DNA of 6,432 nt. Source: Fidelibacterota bacterium. Lineage in GTDB: Bacteria > Fidelibacterota > Marinisomatia > Marinisomatales > UBA1611. How positions within the stretch are numbered: position 1 is the first letter of the stretch; every line of letters starts with the position of its first letter. Both the position numbers and the translations under genes were made by a program. The notes under the pieces are model-generated. The model did no database searches. It worked only from the letters and a program-made list of their open reading frames with translations, and was not told the DNA's origin. The stretch lies in the NCBI GenBank assembly GCA_015658495.1, contig DQOT01000243.1, positions 1 to 6,432 on the forward strand, read 5' to 3'. Below, one piece after another: positions 1-6,049 of the stretch.

Positions 1-1144
1 ATTTTTTCTGCTTTCTCTGGAGTTCCAAGGCAGCTGTTTGCAGTATTCGAGTTCCTGTCATTCCCAGGGGATGTCCCATGGCAATGGCGCCACCATTGGG
101 ATTTACGCGTGCATCATCATCTGCAAGTTTCCACACTCTAATACAGGCCAATGCCTGTGCAGAAAAGGCTTCGTTTAGTTCAATGACATTCATATCATCC
201 ATGGTCAATCCCGCTTTGATTAATGCTTTATTTGCAGCTTGTACCGGACCAATGCCCATGACGCAAGGCTCTACTCCCACAACGGCAGAGGTAACAATTC
301 GTGCCAAAGGCTTCAAGTCATGGGTATTCACACCATCTTCAGAGGCTATGAGCATGGCGGCGGCTCCGTCGTTGAGTCCCGAGGAATTTCCCGCTGTAAC
401 TGTGCCCTCCTTTTTGAAGGCTGGTTTTAGTTTTGCCAATCCTTCAAGGGAGGTGTGTGGTTTTAAAAATTCATCATCTTTAAAAATAATGGGGTCGGCT
501 TTGCGTTGGGAAATCTCAATGGGAATAATCTCATTCTCAAAAATTCCTTCTTTCTGTGCCAAAGCCGCTTTCATCTGGGAATGATGGGCAAAGGCATCTT
601 GGTCATCCCTGTTAATATTATATTTCTCAGCCAGATTTTCTGCAGTCTGCCCCATTCCCTCCGTACCATAAATTTCCTGCATTTTGGGATTGATGAAACG
701 CCAGCCAAAACTGGAATCCTCCATTTTCGAATCTCTGCCAAATGGTTTTGATGCCTTGGAAATTACCCAGGGACCACGAGTCATGTGCTCTACTCCGCCG
801 GCAATAAACAGATCACCATCACCTGTTTGAACTGCACGATGGGCATGTATAACAGCGGACATCCCCGATGCACAGAGCCGGTTTACCGTTTCACCAGAAA
901 CTGAAAATGGAAGTCCGGCTAACAATAATGCCATACGAGCAACATTGCGGTTATCTTCCCCGGCTTGATTGGCACAACCCATGATCACATCATCAATTTC
1001 CGCTGGATCAAAATCATGGCGATCCATTAATGCACGAATCACATGAGCAGCTAAATCATCGGTACGAACTGGCGAAAGCGTTCCACCAAATGAACCAATT
1101 GGGGTGCGGACTGCATCAATTATAAAGGTGTGTTTTTTACTCAT
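1..1144 (-). CDS. paaJ: 3-oxoadipyl-CoA / 3-oxo-5,6-dehydrosuberyl-CoA thiolase (partial, C-terminus off the left edge)
   Basis: This is a thiolase-superfamily enzyme that cleaves the 3-oxoacyl-CoA intermediates of the PAA pathway with CoA, releasing acetyl-CoA and finally succinyl-CoA. Hand translation from ATG at 1144 gives 381 uninterrupted codons with no stop before the window ends. Family members have about 400 residues, so only some 15-20 are missing. Visible motifs are the N-terminal DAVRTPIGSFGG, the acyl-accepting nucleophile Cys91 in NRLCASGM, GNSSGLNDGAA (252-262), NEAF (324-327), and GGAIAMGHPLGMTG with His358. The Met after HPLG is typical of the PaaJ/PcaF group, where general biosynthetic thiolases usually have Ala. 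The second catalytic Cys (the C-terminal CxG motif) lies outside the window. The start overlaps the paaI stop as ATGA and has GGAGG four bases upstream. A PcaF role in the beta-ketoadipate pathway cannot be separated by sequence, but the operon context favours PaaJ. Confidence 0.93.
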   Translation of the reverse strand, partial: MSKKHTFIIDAVRTPIGSFGGTLSPVRTDDLAAHVIRALMDRHDFDPAEIDDVIMGCANQAGEDNRNVARMALLLAGLPFSVSGETVNRLCASGMSAVIHAHRAVQTGDGDLFIAGGVEHMTRGPWVISKASKPFGRDSKMEDSSFGWRFINPKMQEIYGTEGMGQTAENLAEKYNINRDDQDAFAHHSQMKAALAQKEGIFENEIIPIEISQRKADPIIFKDDEFLKPHTSLEGLAKLKPAFKKEGTVTAGNSSGLNDGAAAMLIASEDGVNTHDLKPLARIVTSAVVGVEPCVMGIGPVQAANKALIKAGLTMDDMNVIELNEAFSAQALACIRVWKLADDDARVNPNGGAIAMGHPLGMTGTRILQTAALELQRKQKK

Positions 1145-1563
1145 TCATCCTCCGGGAACCACTCTTTAGAGCTGCGGTAAACAGTACCTTTGAATATTGC
1201 TACTTCCTTGTCATTCTGATTTTTGATACTGATGAGATAAACTCCTATTTTATTTGATAGAGAAATTTCATTGGTTTCAGTCGTGATGACATCCCCTTCT
1301 TTCACTGACATCAAATGAGAAATAGATGTTTCCACCGATAAAGATTTTCTGCCATGAGAATTTGAGGCAAATGCCAGGGCGCTGTCAGCCAGAGAATAAG
1401 CGATTCCGCCATGGGCGATTTGAAATCCGTTCAGCATCTCTTTTCGGACGGTCATTTTCAATTCGCAATAACCGTCTTTTACCTCAATAACCTCAATACC
1501 CAGCCATTGGCTGAAGGCATCGTTTTGGTACATTGCATCAACAATATTTTCTGGTTTATGCAT
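1141..1563 (-). CDS. paaI: Hotdog-fold acyl-CoA thioesterase PaaI
   Basis: This is a cytosolic thioesterase of the PaaI hotdog family. In E. coli, PaaI hydrolyses ring-hydroxylated phenylacetyl-CoA and related dead-end CoA esters, freeing trapped CoA when the pathway stalls. The protein has 140 residues, as in E. coli. The signature runs from LNGFQIAHGG (44-53) into SLADSALAFASN (57-68). Asp60 is the equivalent of the catalytic Asp61 of E. coli PaaI, and Asn45 and the HGG loop (51-53) are in place. The N-terminal MYQNDAFSQWLGIEV matches the family's MYENDA.A..LGI pattern. The start at 1563 overlaps the paaH TAA stop by one base (TAATG), and the end overlaps paaJ by four bases. A broader acyl-CoA specificity is possible. 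Confidence 0.93.
   Translation of the reverse strand: MHKPENIVDAMYQNDAFSQWLGIEVIEVKDGYCELKMTVRKEMLNGFQIAHGGIAYSLADSALAFASNSHGRKSLSVETSISHLMSVKEGDVITTETNEISLSNKIGVYLISIKNQNDKEVAIFKGTVYRSSKEWFPEDE
1149..1153 (-). promoter_or_regulatory. Shine-Dalgarno site of paaJ
   Basis: GGAGG on the minus strand lies inside the 3' end of paaI, four bases before the paaJ ATG at 1144. It is the strongest ribosome binding site in the operon. Another ATG at 1148 directly abuts the site and is in a different frame, so 1144 is the start. The spacing is slightly short. Confidence 0.6.
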
Positions 1564-2723
1564 TAATAAAAAGTTCCGTTTTCTTCTACTTTTTTTATCA
1601 GCAATGGGTTGGCAATATAGCGGTCATCTTCAAATTTGGAATGGAGCTCTTTTAATTGGGCAACTTGTGAATTTAAACCAATTTCATCCGCCCATTTTAA
1701 TAATCCTTTGGGGTAGTTTACTCCTGTTTTCATGGCAGTATCAATATCATCCCGGGTTGCAATGGACTCGTTCAAAGCATCAACCGCCGCATTAATGAGC
1801 ATAGCTAAAATCCGTTTGAATATTTTTCTGCCTAATTCCTCGTTTTTTTGGGGTTCAGGATTAACCGCATTCTCTGAATAATCAAAATAACCTTTACCGG
1901 ATTTCCTGCCCAGCAATCCTTCGTCCATCAATTTCTTTTGTGTGGCGGAGGGCTTATAGCGTGGATCATGGTTGGTTCCATCATACACCGCTTTGGTAGC
2001 AGAGTAGTTCACATCATTTCCAATATAATCCATGAGTTCAAAGGGACCCATACGAAACCCACCAAACTTTTTCATGGCCCAATCAACGGTGGCAAAATCA
2101 GCAATACCTTCTTCATAAATTTTCAGGGCTTCACCATAAAATGGACGAGCCACCCGATTTACGATAAAACCGGGAGTGTCTTTAGCAGTTACTACCGTTT
2201 TTCCCCAACCCTCCAAAATTGATTTCACCTCTTTTAATAAATCTCCATCTGTTTCATTGGTGGGAATAACTTCCACCAATTTCATAAGCGGCGCTGGGTT
2301 AAAAAAATGGATGCCCATGATTCTGGATGGATTATTACACACAGAGGCGATTCCAGCCACTGAAAGTGAAGAGGTATTGGTTGCCAAAATACAGTCATCT
2401 GAAACCAATGATTCCATTTGGGAAAATAAAATCTGTTTGATCTCCATATTTTCAACTATGGCTTCAATAACCAAATTGCTATTAGAAATCTCATTCATTT
2501 CTGAACTCCAATTAATATTGGAAATTATATGTTGAGATTCTTCTTTATTAATTTTCCTCTTTTCCACCAAACGATTGAGAATTGACTTTAGTTTGGATTG
2601 GGAATTTTCTAATGCCTGTGGAGAGGAATCAACAATAGTAACCGCACTATCATTTGATGCTGCCACCTGAGCAATACCGGAACCCATAGCACCAGCCCCA
2701 ATTACTGATACTAATAGGCTCAT
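1563..2723 (-). CDS. paaH: 3-hydroxyacyl-CoA (3-hydroxyadipyl-CoA) dehydrogenase, compact form
   Basis: This enzyme oxidises 3-hydroxyadipyl-CoA to 3-oxoadipyl-CoA with NAD+, the step before thiolysis. The 386 residues comprise an N-terminal Rossmann domain (about 1-185) with the dinucleotide loop GAGAMG (9-14), a first 3HCDH C-terminal domain (about 186-283, ending GRKSGKGYFDY), and a second short one (about 295-380) containing GVNYPKGLLKWAD (334-346). The catalytic positions known from short-chain HADs are present at the expected spacing: Ser118, His139 in HFFNPAP, Glu151, and Asn189 in GFIVNR. From memory, E. coli PaaH has about 475 residues, with roughly 100 extra residues between the two C-terminal domains; this protein lacks that segment but keeps the end. 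The start overlaps the paaG stop as ATGA. A general beta-oxidation HAD (FadB2/Hbd) is the alternative, but the tandem C-terminal domain and operon favour PaaH. Confidence 0.9.
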   Translation of the reverse strand: MSLLVSVIGAGAMGSGIAQVAASNDSAVTIVDSSPQALENSQSKLKSILNRLVEKRKINKEESQHIISNINWSSEMNEISNSNLVIEAIVENMEIKQILFSQMESLVSDDCILATNTSSLSVAGIASVCNNPSRIMGIHFFNPAPLMKLVEVIPTNETDGDLLKEVKSILEGWGKTVVTAKDTPGFIVNRVARPFYGEALKIYEEGIADFATVDWAMKKFGGFRMGPFELMDYIGNDVNYSATKAVYDGTNHDPRYKPSATQKKLMDEGLLGRKSGKGYFDYSENAVNPEPQKNEELGRKIFKRILAMLINAAVDALNESIATRDDIDTAMKTGVNYPKGLLKWADEIGLNSQVAQLKELHSKFEDDRYIANPLLIKKVEENGTFY

Positions 2724-3490
2724 TTACCGGTAAATACTGGAGGTCGTTTTTCCAAAAAGGCCTGGATGCCTTCTTTATGATCTTCGGACTTGGCTGATAG
2801 CGCCTGAATTTCGGCTTCTAAATCCAACTGTTCTTCCAGAGAATTATTGAGGGAATGATTCAGCAATTTTTTGGTATATCCCAATCCCTTGGTAGGCATT
2901 TCAGAAATGAATTTAACCAACTCCAATGATTTGGATTCAAACTCCGTATCCTTATAAACGGCATAGATCATTCCCATTTTTTCAGCTTTTTCAGCGCTCA
3001 CCGATTCCCCTGTCATCATTATAGCTGTAGCTTTGGGAAGTCCAATTAAACGGGGAAGAAAGTAGGTACCGCCACTATCTGGAATTAAACCAATTTTACT
3101 AAAGGCCTGAATAAAGTTTGCAGATTGGGATGCCACCACAATATCACAAGCCAATGCCAAATTGGCACCGGCACCGGCAGCCACGCCGTTTACCGCTGCG
3201 ATGACTGGCTTCTCAATTTCTCTGATTTTTTTGATAATAGGATTATAATGCTCCCGTACAATTTGCTCGATTCCCGGACCTTTTGGATCCATAGCTTCCT
3301 TTAAATCCTGCCCGGCGCAGAATGCATTTCCCGCACCAGTAATAAGGATACAGCGAATGGAATCATCATTGGCACAATTTTTTAAAGTGCTTTGTAATGA
3401 CAATGCCATTTCCCGCACAAAAGAATTATACTTCTCCGATCGGTTGAGGGTTATTTTCCCTACTGCATCTATTTTTTCAAATTGTATCAT
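2720..3490 (-). CDS. paaG: 1,2-epoxyphenylacetyl-CoA isomerase (crotonase family)
   Basis: This crotonase-fold enzyme rearranges ring-1,2-epoxyphenylacetyl-CoA to the seven-membered oxepin-CoA, and in known systems it also isomerises the later dehydrosuberyl-CoA double bond. The 256 residues include the oxyanion-hole segments AFCAGQDL (56-63) and NGVAAGAGANLAL (101-113). Asp138 in SKIGLIPDSGGT corresponds to the catalytic Asp of E. coli PaaG. The YNP motif (82-84), the AFSK.GLIPD block and the C-terminal PVFTGK ending are PaaG-like. Hydratases of the PaaF type carry a Glu pair instead, so this is not PaaF. It begins five bases after the paaD stop and ends overlapping paaH by four bases. No Shine-Dalgarno site is evident, so translation may depend on coupling to paaD. 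Confidence 0.92.
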   Translation of the reverse strand: MIQFEKIDAVGKITLNRSEKYNSFVREMALSLQSTLKNCANDDSIRCILITGAGNAFCAGQDLKEAMDPKGPGIEQIVREHYNPIIKKIREIEKPVIAAVNGVAAGAGANLALACDIVVASQSANFIQAFSKIGLIPDSGGTYFLPRLIGLPKATAIMMTGESVSAEKAEKMGMIYAVYKDTEFESKSLELVKFISEMPTKGLGYTKKLLNHSLNNSLEEQLDLEAEIQALSAKSEDHKEGIQAFLEKRPPVFTGK

Positions 3491-3495
3491 TTAAA

Positions 3496-3951
3496 TTAAA
3501 TCTGCTTAAAATGATGAAATATTTCACTGCACTCTTTGCATTTGTAGAGGGCTTTACAGGATGTAGATCCAAACTCACTTATTAACTGTACATTTTGAGA
3601 ATCACATTGAGGACAAACAACCTCATGGGAAGGTGGGGCAATTCCGGCTTCCTTCAACTTTGATTTCACATCATTACTCATCCAGTCCGTTGTCCAGGGT
3701 GGCGCTAAGGAAGTTTTAATCTGGTAATTGGTAATATTTTCTGCTTCTAAATGACGAATGATTTCCTCCTTCATAAAGGAAAATGCCGGGCAGCCGCTGT
3801 AGGTTGGGGTGATGGTAATATTGAGTTTATTGTTATCAAATTCTACATTCCGTACGATTCCTAAATCCACTATTGATACTGCTGGAATTTCAGGATCGGG
3901 AATAGTCTTTAATAATTCCCAAATTGATTCGGTGAAAATTTCCTTTACCAT
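3496..3951 (-). CDS. paaD: Phenylacetyl-CoA epoxidase maturation factor PaaD
   Basis: This is an accessory protein needed for an active PaaABCE epoxidase, thought to help assemble its metal centres. It has 151 residues in two parts. The N-terminal MIP18/DUF59 (SufT-like) domain, about residues 7-90, shows IPDPEIPAVSIVDLGIV (17-33) and the conserved Cys54 in the TPTYSGCPA block. The C-terminal zinc ribbon has Cys113-x2-Cys116 and Cys138-x2-Cys141, with Cys132 in the FGSTSCKA motif that distinguishes PaaD from plain DUF59 proteins. The ATG at 3951 lies seven bases inside the paaC 3' end, and the next gene starts five bases after the stop. In the E. coli order paaE would follow here; it does not. 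Confidence 0.93.
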   Translation of the reverse strand: MVKEIFTESIWELLKTIPDPEIPAVSIVDLGIVRNVEFDNNKLNITITPTYSGCPAFSFMKEEIIRHLEAENITNYQIKTSLAPPWTTDWMSNDVKSKLKEAGIAPPSHEVVCPQCDSQNVQLISEFGSTSCKALYKCKECSEIFHHFKQI

Positions 3952-4700
3952 TTGGCACCCGGGTAGGCGCGCTGAAGATACTGCATGTCCGATAATAAAT
4001 GTCCCAAATGTTCCGTATGAATTCCTTCTCTGCCGCCAGAGGTCATGTGAGTATTCTCAGGTCTTCTCAGGGTGGCTTCAGCAAGCACATCATCAATAAT
4101 TTTATCCCATTCAGCTTTTATTGATGAACAATCCACGCCAATTTTCTCCTTCACCATTCCCTTATCAATCTCATTGATCTCAAATAATTCATTGGTGAAC
4201 ATCCAAAGATTGTCAATTGCTGATTGCACCTTTGCATGGCTTTCCGCCGTGCCATCTCCTAATCTGATGATCCATTTTGAAGAATGCCGTAAATGATAGG
4301 TAGTTTCCTTTATGGATTTTTGGGCAATGCCTGATAATTGTTCATCCTTACTGTTTGTCAATTTCTGCAAAAATAATTTATAAAATGCATCCAGAAAAAA
4401 CTGGCGCACCATAGTATCAGCAAAATTTCCATTAGGCTGTTCGCAGAGAATATGATTGCTAAATTCTCGTTCATTACGTTTAAAAGCCAATTCATCAGCT
4501 GTGGCGTTATTCCCCTTTATAGATGCAGCATATTCTAAGAGTAAATTAGCCCTGCCAAACATATCCAAAGAAATATTGCTCAGGGCGATGTCCTCTTCCA
4601 GAAATGGCCCCTTATATGCCCACTGGGATAATCTTTGGCCTAAAATCAAGGCGTCATCTCCCAGGGCTAAAACATATTGATATAACAAATCTTTTGCCAT
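3945..4700 (-). CDS. paaC: Phenylacetyl-CoA epoxidase structural subunit PaaC
   Basis: PaaC is the ferritin-like partner of PaaA in the 1,2-phenylacetyl-CoA epoxidase. In characterised systems it lacks a functional di-iron site and serves as a structural subunit. The 251 residues match the family length (E. coli about 248). Recognisable blocks are the N-terminal LYQYVLALGDDALILGQRLSQW (6-27), ALSNISLDMFGRAN (39-52), TTYHLRHSSKWIIRLGDGT (133-151), and the C-terminal block GGREGIHTEHLGHLL (222-236) to YLQRAYPGAKW. The start overlaps the paaB TAA by one base. A purine-rich GAAGGGG ends five bases before the ATG and may serve as ribosome binding site. The 3' end overlaps paaD by seven bases. Confidence 0.94.
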   Translation of the reverse strand: MAKDLLYQYVLALGDDALILGQRLSQWAYKGPFLEEDIALSNISLDMFGRANLLLEYAASIKGNNATADELAFKRNEREFSNHILCEQPNGNFADTMVRQFFLDAFYKLFLQKLTNSKDEQLSGIAQKSIKETTYHLRHSSKWIIRLGDGTAESHAKVQSAIDNLWMFTNELFEINEIDKGMVKEKIGVDCSSIKAEWDKIIDDVLAEATLRRPENTHMTSGGREGIHTEHLGHLLSDMQYLQRAYPGAKW

Positions 4701-4987
4701 TAAAGCCCCTTCACCTTTTTCGACACCTTAAAGAAAGTAGGATAGCGATACACCTTATCATCGGCTGGATCAAAGAAAGATGTCTGATCTTCCGGGCTGG
4801 AGGAAACGATATGCTCCGTTTTTACCACCCAGATACAGGTGCCTTCCTGACGGCGTGTGTAAAGTTCACGTGCGTTTTGCAAAGCCATTTCTTCATCCGT
4901 AGCATGTAGATTTCCAGCATGCTGGAAGGGTGCGCCAGTTTTTGGCTGGATAAATACTTCCCATATTGGCAAATTATTTTCACTCAT
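4700..4987 (-). CDS. paaB: Phenylacetyl-CoA epoxidase subunit PaaB
   Basis: PaaB is the small non-catalytic subunit of the epoxidase; in E. coli it bridges PaaAC heterodimers. Starting at ATG 4987 the protein has 95 residues, the same as E. coli PaaB as I recall it. Family motifs are WEVFIQPK (9-16), [18 protein letters not shown] (23-40), LYTRRQEG (42-49), IWVVK (52-56) and [16 protein letters not shown] (71-86). The reading frame stays open upstream to an ATG at 5056, but the extra 23 residues lie inside paaA, have no family counterpart and give no ribosome site. GGAG at 4997-4994, six bases before 4987, supports the shorter form. The start overlaps the end of paaA by eight bases and the stop overlaps paaC by one. 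Confidence 0.93.
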   Translation of the reverse strand: MSENNLPIWEVFIQPKTGAPFQHAGNLHATDEEMALQNARELYTRRQEGTCIWVVKTEHIVSSSPEDQTSFFDPADDKVYRYPTFFKVSKKVKGL

Positions 4988-5918
4988 TTCCAACTCCATT
5001 TTGTGTTTTTTCTGAATATGCCAAAGCAGCTTCCCGTACCCATTGGCCTTCTTCATGAGAGTTTATATGGTTATTAATTCGTTCTTTATTACAAAATCCG
5101 TTGCCATTCACAACTTCCCAAAATTCATCCCAGTCAATTTCGCCAAAAATATAGTGTTTGGTTTCAGGATTCCATTTCAATTTTGGATCTGGAATTTCCA
5201 GTCCAATCAGGTCCGCTTGTTTCACCGTTCGATCTACAAAAAGCTGACGTAAATCATCATTGGTTTCTCGTTTAATTTTCCATTTCATGGCATTTGAAGT
5301 ATGAGCTGACTCTGAATCATGTGGACCAAACATCATGAGGGATGGCCACCACCAGCGATTCAAGGCATCCTGTGCCATCTCCTGCTGCTCCGGTGTTCCA
5401 TTTGACATTTTAGACATGATCTCATAGCCCTGGCGTTGATGAAAACTCTCTTCCTTGCAGATTCGAACCATGGCTCTCGAATAGGGACCGTAGGAAGTTC
5501 TGCGTAAAGATTGTTGGTTCACAATTGCTGCCCCATCCACCAGCCAGCCAATGGCGCCCATATCCGCCCAGCTTAAGGTGGGATAATTAAAGATACTGGA
5601 ATATTTTGCTTTGCCAGTCTGAAGTTGTTTGATTAATTCATTACGGGTAATTCCCAATGTTTCAGTTGCGCTGTAGAGGTATAAGCCGTGACCGGCTTCA
5701 TCCTGGACCTTGGCAATGAGCACCATCTTGGCCCGGAGGGTAGGAGCCCGGGTAATCCAGTTGCCTTCGGGCTGCATGCCGATAATTTCCGAATGGGCAT
5801 GCTGTGATATCTGCCGAATAAGGTGCTTGCGGTATTTATCCGGCATCCAGTCCTTGGGCTCGATTTTGAGTCCGGCATCAATTTTTTCCTGAAAAATTAT
5901 TTCATTATCTGCAGACAT
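4980..5918 (-). CDS. paaA: Phenylacetyl-CoA epoxidase catalytic (di-iron) subunit PaaA
   Basis: PaaA carries the di-iron centre of the multicomponent monooxygenase that turns phenylacetyl-CoA into the ring 1,2-epoxide, using O2 and electrons from an NADPH-dependent reductase. The 312 residues match the family (E. coli about 309). Landmarks are [18 protein letters not shown] (20-37), [20 protein letters not shown] (41-60), [14 protein letters not shown] (71-84), [11 protein letters not shown] (156-166) and a C-terminal [17 protein letters not shown] (229-245). Probable iron ligands are Glu44, Glu74, His77, Asp128, Glu157 and His160, the ferritin-like E / ExxH / D / ExxH arrangement, so the enzyme looks intact. 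ATG 5918 gives an N-terminus aligned with E. coli PaaA. No Shine-Dalgarno sequence precedes it; the leader is AT-rich. It is the first gene of the operon. Confidence 0.96.
   Translation of the reverse strand: MSADNEIIFQEKIDAGLKIEPKDWMPDKYRKHLIRQISQHAHSEIIGMQPEGNWITRAPTLRAKMVLIAKVQDEAGHGLYLYSATETLGITRNELIKQLQTGKAKYSSIFNYPTLSWADMGAIGWLVDGAAIVNQQSLRRTSYGPYSRAMVRICKEESFHQRQGYEIMSKMSNGTPEQQEMAQDALNRWWWPSLMMFGPHDSESAHTSNAMKWKIKRETNDDLRQLFVDRTVKQADLIGLEIPDPKLKWNPETKHYIFGEIDWDEFWEVVNGNGFCNKERINNHINSHEEGQWVREAALAYSEKTQNGVGNE
4994..4997 (-). promoter_or_regulatory. Shine-Dalgarno site of paaB
   Basis: GGAG on the minus strand lies six bases upstream of the ATG at 4987. It decides the start: it is well placed for 4987, overlaps the next ATG upstream (4999), and is far downstream of the ATG at 5056. 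It lies within the last codons of paaA. Confidence 0.55.
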
Positions 5919-6049
5919 AAATATTGCGTTTCGAAAGTTTAATGAAGTCTTTAAGCTTTGTTTTTACTAATAAATCACAAAATGAACAGGCTTTTAATTT
6001 AAGACAAATTTCACCGAATTAGAAAAGATGTAGATTTTCATTTCACCAA
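5919..6049 (-). promoter_or_regulatory. Intergenic region upstream of paaA, probable operon promoter region
   Basis: This 131-bp AT-rich stretch between the yjbQ stop and the paaA start is the only real gap in the window, so the operon promoter most likely lies here. An 8-bp palindrome TTTCGAAA sits at 5929-5936, just before the paaA start. The 8-mer GGTGAAAT (minus strand) occurs twice, at 6047-6040 and 6015-6008. Neither is long enough to call an operator. I find no GC-rich hairpin followed by a T-run, so a terminator for yjbQ is not evident and read-through from yjbQ is possible. Confidence 0.5.
5978..6008 (-). promoter_or_regulatory. Candidate promoter of paaA (Bacteroidota-type spacing)
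   Basis: On the minus strand TTTG (6008-6005) is followed after 19 bases by TCATTTTG (5985-5978). The described Bacteroidota primary-sigma consensus is TTTG, 19-21 bases, TAnnTTTG, so this is one mismatch away. It would give a leader of roughly 50 bases. No good TTGACA/TATAAT pair is seen as an alternative. Such AT-rich matches arise readily by chance, and the host lineage is not established. Confidence 0.22.

Noticed and set aside
78..584. A 168-codon open frame on the plus strand
   Set aside because: It lies wholly antisense to the thiolase, whose translation shows all family motifs. The plus-strand product has low-complexity Ser/Ala-rich content and no recognisable domain.
1..1144. A possible frameshift or pseudogene, because the thiolase has no complete start-to-stop frame in the window
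   Set aside because: Hand translation of every codon from 1144 to 2 found no stop or frame break. The gene simply runs off the left edge.
1938..2535. Two overlapping plus-strand open frames (1938-2222 and 2176-2535)
   Set aside because: They are antisense to paaH, which has an intact catalytic set and conserved domains. No ribosome site or family motif supports the plus-strand frames.
2720..3490. Reading the crotonase as PaaF (2,3-dehydroadipyl-CoA hydratase) or a general enoyl-CoA hydratase
   Set aside because: The LIPDSGG block with a single Asp and the PVFTGK ending match PaaG; the two Glu residues of hydratases are not at the expected places.
5633..5881. An 82-codon minus-strand frame inside paaA in another register
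   Set aside because: It is a frame shadow: paaA is uninterrupted and matches its family throughout, so there is no frameshift that would call for this frame.
5941..6049. A rho-independent terminator between yjbQ and paaA
   Set aside because: The region has short AT-rich inverted matches (for example around AAGCTT at 5951-5958) but no GC-rich stem followed by a T-run on the minus strand.
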